Below, piece by piece: positions 56,641 to 64,000 of a DNA stretch of 64,000 bases. Within the stretch, counting starts at the first letter, position 1. Every line of letters starts with the position of its first letter. The position numbers were made by a program, and so were the translations under genes. The notes below the pieces were generated by a model, which saw nothing but the letters and a program-made list of their open reading frames with translations, was not told the DNA's origin and did no database searches. The DNA comes from Acanthosepion lycidas (lineage: Eukaryota > Mollusca > Cephalopoda > Sepiida > Sepiidae): positions 83,361,549 to 83,425,548 of the forward strand of contig OZ010574.1 of the NCBI GenBank assembly GCA_963932145.1. Reading direction: 5' to 3'.

Positions 56641-57309
56641 ATAGTTGGAGAAAGAAGAGGTAATTACATGCCTTTTTCTTTGGCCTGAATATGAAAATGG
56701 ATGTGCAGAGAGTATAATAGTTATCAGTATGAAAAATGACAATCCCATTACAACAGAAATTTATTCCTTTTAATCTCTGCTAGGAAATATGTTTTTTGCT
56801 ATATAAATTCTTTGTTAGTTCTCTTATGCTAGTCTTTTTTTCAATTTGCATTTTTTCAAATGAGCTAAATCAATTATTTTCAAACTGTTGACTAATGATG
56901 GTGGAATTTGCCTCTTTAATATGTCAAAATTAGAAATCTGTAGATATATGAAGGTTTGAGATTTAGAATGTATTTTCTGTTACAGTAGCATTTACACAAA
57001 AAATTGAATTTTCCCTTAATTTCTGTTTGAAAACCTTTCTGTGCAATGTATATTTCCAAACAGTTTTCTTTCATTTAAAAATCAGCCTGTCATATGAGTT
57101 CTGCTTTGGAATAAAGCAACCATTTAATATCAACAAGAATAGCTTACCTAGAGAAATGGCACTTTATTCCCTTATAAATATACACTGATCTATATATCTC
57201 ACATTTATCCCAGTAACTCTTCTACTTTTTAAAACAGTCTTCATTGCCTCATTATATTTCACTTTAACTTAACTCATGAGGTTTCATTGGAAATTTTTAA
57301 CTTTTTATA
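56641..57309. other. AT-rich spacer
   Basis: No recognised feature. Confidence 0.35.
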
Positions 57310-57505
57310 AAAACCATGATTAAAATAAAAATCAACATCATCATCATAAAAAGTCATCATTATCATGATCAAAATAAAAATCATCATTATCACTGTGAAT
57401 CATTATAAAAATCATGCAAAAAAAACATGAATAAAATAAACTTCATCATCATCATGGTAATCAATACAAATATTGTGATAAAAAAACTTTAACAAAATAA
57501 AAAGT
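57310..57505. repeat. CAT-rich minisatellite, locus 3
   Basis: AAAATAAAAATCATCATTAT and AAAAATCATG units in the same orientation as locus 2. Confidence 0.72.
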
Positions 57506-57957
57506 TGAGAACTAAATTTGAACTGTAAAAAATGAACTCACATACCAATGTGTAGAAATGCCCTGCCAAAACTTTTGCACAAGACTGAAAGAATCTGTTT
57601 TGTTAGTCATTGTGAATGCAATAGTTTGTATGCAAGCTTTCTGAACTGTGTATCACTACCAAGTGTATAAATGCATGGATGAGCAGTTTGCAGTAAGGGT
57701 CCCTCTGATAAGTTATCAAGTTATATGAAGGCCACACAACTGGTTCTTGAGATATTCAAAATGGCTGGATATGTTTTGGTCAGGCATTGTATTATGTAAT
57801 TTACTTTTCTGGCCTTGCCACCTCGAACTAGAAAGTTCCAAGACTAGTTTCTTCTTCCTCTTATTTGGTTACCACCTGTACTAATCACAAAAATGGTATT
57901 GATCTTGTTTATGGTATGAATGATAATGACACAGATATTGACAATGGTGGTTGGAAA
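57506..57957. other. Spacer
   Basis: No recognised feature. Confidence 0.35.
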
Positions 57958-58265
57958 TGCATGGACGTACAGTGGTGTAATGGATAATGACTCGGATTGA
58001 GGAATCAGAGAGCCAAGTTTGAATTCCACTTGAATTCATTACATTCACTTATATGCTAATAATCTTGGAAAAGGTATGAATCTTCTTCTTCTCCCACCAG
58101 CAATAGGTAAATAACAGGACAACCCAGTTCTTTAGCCTTGAATGGCAACTGGTCTACTGCAGAAAGAACAACCTACTGTGGGAAAAAAAAATCTGCCTTG
58201 TCAGTCATGTATCGAAAGTTACATGATCACCTAGGGGTGTATCATGCATGGCACATAACTGACTG
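57958..58265 (+). mobile_element. SINE family S1, tail type T2, near full length
   Basis: Head ACAGTGGTGTAATGGATAAT, B-box-like AAGTTTGAATTCC, centre TTCACTTATATGCTAATAAT, tail TTAGCCTTGAATGGCAACTG. The end is palindromic (GTCAGTCATGTATC facing GGCACATAACTGAC), as in the 31362 copy. Confidence 0.7.
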
Positions 58266-58970
58266 ACTTGTTAGGAATGTGTTAATGATGATGGCTTTTT
58301 ATCATTTTGACTTTCTCTTTATCTTTAACTCTGTTACATTTCACTGACTTAAGCTTTTTGAATGATTGAGTCCAAATCTTCAATCAATGGAGAAATGAAA
58401 ATTCACAGCATGAGGATGGGGAGGACAAGCAAAAACAGTTTCCTTTAAAATATTTAAAATAAATAAGAAAAAGATTACAGAAAAAAAAAAAACACAATGC
58501 TCAATCATATTGTTTTGTTTGTGCAGTTCAGATTTTTTCCCCTTTTCCTCCCCTTCCTCAAACCTCTACTGCTGCCACTACCATTGTGCTTGAAGCAGTT
58601 TTCTTTCATATCCCACAAAAAAGTACATTGAAAGCATTCTTTTCTTTAGTGGTAACACAGAAATTCCTATGGAATTCAACATGCAAATAACTCAGTAGCT
58701 TTTATGTACATCTTTTCCCTATGCATTGTCATTTAAGAATGAGTTCCTCAGTATATTTGCCTTGATAAATACTTGTGTACATACATGAGTATTCCATTGT
58801 CAGCAGATTTTACTTGAGATGTAAATTTCCCAAGAGCCCTGTGTATTAGTTAATATCTTTTTGTTTAGGTATAAGTTAAAAGATTTGCTATCACAGCCTC
58901 TTTGTGTTAGTTGTTGTGTTTTATTTACAGTACTAGCATAGTCTCCATCAAAATTTTTGAGATTATTGAG
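58266..58970. other. AT-rich spacer
   Basis: No recognised feature. Confidence 0.35.
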
Positions 58971-58974
58971 AGAT

Positions 58975-59937
58975 GAATCTACAATTCTGCCTGGGATCAA
59001 AGTGTTGTTTCTTGTCACTCTTTCTAGGCTCAGATTATGTGCATACACTACCCAGGATTAAAGTGTTGTTTCTTGTCACACTTCTTTGGATCAGATTATC
59101 TGTGAACTCTGTTTAGGTCAAAGAGTTGTTTCTTGTCACTCTTCCTAGGATCAGATTATTTGCATATTCTAACCAGGGTCAAAGAGTTGTTTCTGGTCAC
59201 TCTTCCTAGGATCAGATTGTCTGCATACTCTACCCAGGATCAAAGAGTTGCTTCTTGTCACTCTCCCTAGGATCACATTATCTGCATACTCTACCCATGA
59301 TCAAAGAGTTGTTTCTTGTCACTCTTCCTAGTACCAGATTATCTACATACTCTACCCAGGATCAAAGTGTTGTTCCTTGTGACTCTTCCTAGGATCAGAT
59401 TATCTGCATAATCTACCCAGGATCAAAGTGTTGATTGTTGTTGCTCTTCCTAGCATCAGATTATCTGCATAATCTACCCAGGATCAAACAGTTGTTTCTT
59501 GTCACTCTTCCTTGGATCGGATTTTATGCATACTCTACCCAGGATCAAAGTGTTGCTTCTTGTCACTTTTCCTAGTACCAGATTATCTACATACTCTACC
59601 CAGGATCAAAGTGTTATTTCTTGTCACTCTTCCTACGATCAGATTATCTACATACTCTACCCAGGATCAAACAGTTGTTTCTTGTCTCTCTTCCTAGGAT
59701 CACATTTTCTGCATACTCTACCCAGGATCAAAGTGTTGTTTCTTGTCACTCTTCATAGGATCAGATTATCTGTATACTCTACCCAGGATCAAAGTGTTCT
59801 TTCTTGTTGCTCTTTCTAGGATCAGATTAACTGCATACTCTGCCTAGAGTCAAAGAGTTGTTTCTTGTCACTCTTCCTGTGATTAGATTGTCTGTGAACT
59901 CACTTTAGGATCAAAGTGTTGTTTCGTGTCACAATGC
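58975..59937. repeat. 61-bp minisatellite, 16 copies
   Basis: The block GTTGTTTCTTGTCACTCTTC recurs every 61 bp (one spacing of 60), each with ATCAGATTATCTGCATACTC and TACCCAGGATCAAAG. Units differ at several bases, so the array is moderately old. The 61-bp period cycles through all three frames, which explains the repetitive 106-codon frame at 59499-59819. Confidence 0.95.
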
Positions 59938-60229
59938 AGTGTTGATTCCTATGTTGAGAACTCTTCCTCCATAATGCAAAGCAAATTTTAAACAAAAAAA
60001 AATATATATATGATAAGATAAGAAAATGTAGTTTTCCTAATCTTTTCTTTCAAAATGAATGACGCTGAAAATTATATGGTATATAGCAACATTTGACTTA
60101 ATTCCTTCTGAATTACAATAAATTTTATAGTTTACATACAAAAGTGTGCAGATATGATCAATTTTAGGAGATATATGCCAAGAGAAGTTTTTACTTAAAG
60201 GTACAATTCAGCCTTGCCTGACTAATTGG
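59938..60229. other. AT-rich spacer
   Basis: No recognised feature. Confidence 0.35.
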
Positions 60230-60312
60230 TTCTCTGTAGCTCAGTTGGTCAGAGTCCATCAGACTTAACAATAGCTCCCTGTACTCAGAGGGATACAGGT
60301 TCAAATCCTACC
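60230..60312 (+). mobile_element. tRNA-like segment with A and B boxes
   Basis: A box TAGCTCAGTTGGT (60237-60249) and B box GGTTCAAATCC (60298-60308) fit RNA polymerase III promoters. Acceptor and T-stem pairing fail, so it is not a tRNA gene but a tRNA-derived repeat. Confidence 0.5.
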
Positions 60313-61019
60313 AAAGTGTAAATTTTACTTTAATAATATTTCTCAAGCATTCAGGCTGGTAGACAAAAATAAATAAATAAAATGTTTAATAAATAAATAA
60401 TATCTACTCAGATATGAATATCCACAAAACATAATGTTTAAAGTGATAAAAAAAATTATTGGATTAATAAAAAATCCATTATTTTCTGTAAAATTCACAT
60501 TTCATAGTCAAATCATTAGCATATTATAGATATCCTTGCTTCCAAGTGATTGTTAATGAACTGTTTTTGAAATTGCTTTGTAATCATTTTTATCCCAATT
60601 CAATGTCCTTGTACCAAATCAAAGAATATAGTCATCTAGTATAGCTTATATTACCTTGCTAACCATTATCCTCTAGTTAGTGCCGCTATTAAAGTTCTAA
60701 TGGTTTAAAATCGAGAGATAATCAAGACCAGTTATGATGACTAGATGAAGCAAGTGTTGTGAATGAAATTGGATAGAAGAAAATGTTTGGAGCGTATTGT
60801 TTGTTGTGCTAGAAAAAAATCATAAATCTTAAACTAACAAGCTAATAAAATCTCTTTAGCCTTTGTTGGTAATCTATCGAAAAATGACATTTGAATAAAA
60901 ACACCTATATTCTTGTAACCATGCCACTTACAGGGATGTATTGAAAAAAACTTACAGTGACTGAAGTTCTAATTGAAATATCACATGAGCTTGTAATCTG
61001 CAGCAAATGAACTACTGTT
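60313..61019. other. AT-rich spacer
   Basis: No recognised feature. Confidence 0.35.
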
Positions 61020-61640
61020 CACCCAACAGAAGGCCCAAGAGCCACTCAAAGTAAAATTAATGAGGCTGATATAAGGTCCTAAGAGGAGGAAGTAGGTGTT
61101 TATTATGAGGATATTTAGGATAGATAACAGGTGACCTTCAAGAGATTAAGATTGTAGTCATCAGGGAAGTATACTCTTGGGCATCTGATTTGCAAAGTAA
61201 CATTTCTAGGAAAGATGCTGTTTGAGTAGAATTTCCTCAGTTGACTTAGTGTATATGGTCAAAAATTGTAATTTTTTTCTAAACATCTGCCATGAAAATA
61301 GCAAGAGAGTAGTGAGAGGCTAACAATGTTTATCTGTGGGAAAGAGGATATAGGGTGGAAAGCAATCACCCACAAGGCTGTGTAAAGCTGGTGTCAAGGT
61401 GTATCAAGGTTGGAAAGTAAGGATTGGACAGCTCCAAACCAGAAAGAGCAGAAACATTCCATTTTTGCTTTGATCTGACTCATACAAAGACAGAGAATAG
61501 TAGGAAAAGTTAGGTACTTTCTGGAATGGCACAAGGTACTGACAACTTTTCCAGCATTGTTAGTTATGGATTGTATATTAATTCCACTTGAGGTCTGGAG
61601 TGAGCTAAAATCCCATTAGATGTCCCAGGCAGGGAATTCT
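61020..61640 (-). mobile_element. LINE family A, C-terminal end
   Basis: Minus strand: decayed RKYLTFPT-like and QIRSKMEYC-like blocks near 61500, NIVSLSLL..IFMADV near 61300, RVYFPDDYNLNLLKV near 61150, and 3' end TTTGAGTGGCTCTTGGGCC at about 61035-61055. Confidence 0.72.
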
Positions 61641-61764
61641 GGCCTTCGTGAGGTGCTTATTGATCCAAGGTAATTTTCAGGGAATTTTGAATGAAACATT
61701 TAATCTACCTACTTCACAGCTCATAACCAGAGATATCTCTTGTAGTTCTTATTTAGTACTTACA

Positions 61765-61890
61765 GTTATTGTTCGTCCCATTTCCACTGATACCAAGTAT
61801 ACACTACCCAGGCTAGAGATTGAAATCACAATTACTATGTCGAATTCATTAACTAATGCTTTAATCACCTAAGCTATTGTCCCAAAGGAC
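61765..61890 (-). mobile_element. tRNA-like SINE head, family S3
   Basis: Minus strand ATAGCTTAGGTGATTAAAGC (A box) and GATTTCAATCTC (weak B box) in the same arrangement as 55560-55665. Confidence 0.45.
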
Positions 61891-62591
61891 AATTCTCTGT
61901 AGTGAACTAGGAGCCTTAAATCTAACCTGCTTGCTGATAAGTGCTACTACTACTATCTGTCATGCTTGATGTTGCTAAATGAGGTTTCACATTTTACTGC
62001 AGCTGCTCCTGATGCCTAGTTGTCCCATCTCATTTACAAAATGTGATAACAGCAACAAAGATGAGGACAACAATCTTTGTGTAAATAATTTAAATAATGA
62101 TAACTCATCATTCCAGAAATTCAGATAAAAATTGAAAGATTTTTCTGCCATATCATCATCGTTGTCTGAGTTGAGTGTGTGTTTATATAACTGTCTTTCT
62201 AGCATTTTTTTTTATTACTTCTGTTTAAAAATCTGTTTGAGGTTTTATTGATATGTGCAATGATGTGAAAGTTTCTCAGTCTGTATCTTCTGTGGTTGTC
62301 TATGAGCAAACACGTTCTGTAAGTTTCAGGAAATTTATGTTGTCTAAACACAAACAGGCAGCCAAGTGTAAATTTCTATTAGTCTCTCTGCCTATGATCA
62401 TGCCTCACTCAATGTGTGTGCTCTCAGATTGATTGTAAATCTATTTATTGTAAGTTTTCTACAGTTGTCTAGGTCTTCTCTTGGCTGCTTCAATGTTTGT
62501 ACTTTGCATGTATGTCATGCAAAAGTAATTGGTTGCTTTACTGAATCTCTGACATATACATTTACATTATTTTCTATCCATGAAACTGGAA
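61891..62591. other. Spacer with a Penelope-terminal fragment
   Basis: 62051-62100 (CAACAAAGATGAGGACAA, TGTAAATAATTTAAATAAT) matches 55385-55425 in the other orientation. Otherwise nothing recognised. Confidence 0.4.
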
Positions 62592-62704
62592 ATTGAAGTC
62601 AACACCCAGAGGCAACAGTCTGTTTCATGCTGAATGCAATCGTCATGGCTTGACGATTGCATTTAGCATGAAACAGACTGTTGCCTTTGGGCGTTGACTT
62701 CAAT
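62592..62704. mobile_element. Palindromic hairpin element (113 bp)
   Basis: Arms of about 53 bp (ATTGAAGTCAACACCCAGAG to GAATGCAATCGTCA, then the inverse) with about three mismatches and a short loop ATGGCT. MITE-like; no coding capacity. Confidence 0.8.
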
Positions 62705-62819
62705 GTCCACTTTTATATTTACATTTACTCTATCCCTGATATTAAGAACTTTAGCCCATAGATATAGCATACCTTAAAACCATATTTTATCATATATATA
62801 TATATATGATATATATATA

Positions 62820-62900
62820 TTATGCATTATTACATTAGAACATTCACATATCCACTATTTTGTAGTGGATATGTGCATGTCCTAATGTAATAATACATAA
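62820..62900. mobile_element. Palindromic hairpin element (81 bp)
   Basis: Left arm TTATGCATTATTACATTAGA to ATATCCACTA, right arm the inverse with a few mismatches, loop of about 5 bases. A TA run (62791-62820) abuts the left end. Confidence 0.75.
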
Positions 62901-62989
62901 GATAAATATTTACAGCTCTACTTTATGTATTGAGCACTATTTTTAAATTAATGTTTTAAATGCTGTAATCCTACTGTAAATTCTCCTAC

Positions 62990-62991
<2 letters not shown>

Positions 62992-63033
<42 letters not shown>

Positions 63034-63181
63034 TGTATTGACTATGGATTCATATGAAATGTGTATATATTAGCTGTTCTTTCTATGCAAATAAAATTTG
63101 TACATATAAATATGCAAAGAGAATATTTCTAAATATGTAAGTGTTTATAGTTACTGTACATACATATATACACATACATGG

Positions 63182-63224
<43 letters not shown>

Positions 63225-63240
63225 GTATATTTGTGTGTGT
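62992..63240. repeat. (TA)n and (CT)n(TA)n(GT)n arrays
   Basis: TA 62992-63032; compound CT, TA, GT 63181-63240, directly before LINE D. Confidence 0.9.
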
Positions 63241-63880
63241 GCTCCACTTCTTGAGTAATGAATCAATAGCTGCAACTACTGCAAGGAAAGTTGGATTACT
63301 TTGTCGTGCCAGAAAATTTACAAATCTGCCATTCATCCATGCATTGAATACTGCTGCCATATCTGGTCTGGTTTTTCTGCTGTTTATCTTGAGATTCTTG
63401 ATGAAATTCAAAGAAAGATCTGTAATATCATTGATCCTGACTTGGCATCTCAACTTCAGTCATTTTCTCATTGATAGCTTGCCTCTGTCTTTTCTATAAA
63501 TATTTTCATGGCAAGCTTTTTTCCCTGGTGTCCCAACAATATGAATTTAAGTGTGCTTTTAGCTTGGCATGTAGGTTCCACTTGTTTACTGTTGAAATAC
63601 CTAAATGCAACTGCCACTCCAACAGTATCTTTTCTCACACTTTCCATCTGTGGAACTCCCTTACATTTACTTGCTTCCCTGTGAAATAAAATTTTCAAAA
63701 ATTTAAATGCAATGTCAGTCACCATCTTCTATCTTCTAAAATCACACTCATTCCTTGTTCTTTCCTTAATCCTCTCTATTGTCTGCCTTTTCTCTCACTT
63801 TCACTCCCTGTAACCCCCTGTGTACTAGTGGCATTTTCACCTTTCTTGGGGTAAAATGATAAAAAAAAATCTGTATATAC
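63241..63880 (+). mobile_element. LINE family D, C-terminal end and 3' UTR
   Basis: Plus-strand blocks: TARKVGLLCRARKF, EILDEIQRKICNIIDPDLAS, ACLCLFYKYFHGKLFS, TVEIPKCNCHSNSIFSHTFH and WNSLTFTCFPVK. The 3' end CACCTTTCTTGGGGTAAAAT has an A-rich tail. It shows the longest family D protein segment here, across three shifts. Confidence 0.82.
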
Positions 63881-64000
63881 ATTTTATCTCAGTATACAAA
63901 CTGAGGAATACAGAGAAAAAGTGACAATAACATTATATTTCCACAAGTGACAACAACAGCAGTAAAAAAAGAATTGAAAAACATCTAAAATCATGTTAGC

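Noticed and set aside
59499..59819. 106-codon frame with internal peptide repeats
   Set aside because: Produced by the 61-bp minisatellite passing through all frames.
60230..60312. Genuine tRNA gene
   Set aside because: A and B boxes fit, but acceptor and T stems do not pair.

Overview
The window looks like a transposon-dense intergenic or intronic stretch of a large, AT-rich animal genome. The mix of elements points to a cephalopod mollusc such as an octopus: RTE-, CR1/L2- and Jockey-like LINEs, Penelope-like elements, tRNA-derived SINEs, mariner MITEs and roughly thirty (TA)n arrays. That assignment is an inference from repeat content; I found no convincing exon of a host gene. Every readable coding segment belongs to a mobile element and nearly all are broken.

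Layout. 1-4.8 kb: the 5' part of a minus-strand LINE (ORF1 with a CCHC knuckle, ORF2 endonuclease), preceded on its 5' side by five near-identical 250-bp tandem monomers and a promoter-like segment. 5-11 kb: SINEs, a nested LINE/LINE/MITE cluster and a decayed RTE LINE. 11.4 kb and 19.6 kb: two solo LTRs of one family in opposite orientation, each with a 4-bp target duplication. 12.3-13.9 kb: a complete Tc1-type transposon with IR/DR ends and a DD37E transposase carrying two in-frame stops. 15-18.7 kb: (TA)n arrays, two foldbacks and a minus-strand Penelope-like element. 20-34.5 kb: SINEs, LINE 3' ends, three mariner MITEs, an internally deleted mariner and a 5S-rRNA-like segment fused to a SINE head. 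34.8-44 kb: LTR-like segments, a decayed gene of a dispersed uncharacterised family, a 296-bp foldback and an interrupted Penelope-like element with a GIY-YIG domain. 44-58 kb: LINE remnants, a third LTR-like segment and three loci of a CAT/ATG-rich minisatellite. 59-64 kb: a 61-bp minisatellite of 16 copies, tRNA-like segments, two palindromic hairpins and LINE 3' ends.

The elements appear to form partnerships. One SINE family carries a 3' tail resembling the 3' end of LINE family B. Palindromic MITEs share the termini of mariner elements but no matching autonomous copy is present. Several (TA)n arrays start exactly at element ends. LINE families A to E are my labels for groups recognised inside this window: A, Jockey/CR1-like with a GAGTGGCTCTTGGGCC-type 3' end; B, RTE/craTA-like ending in a K-G-H-G-T peptide; C, an RTE with endonuclease; D, L2/CR1-like ending in GCTTGGGGTGAAA; E, the ORF1+ORF2 LINE at the left edge.
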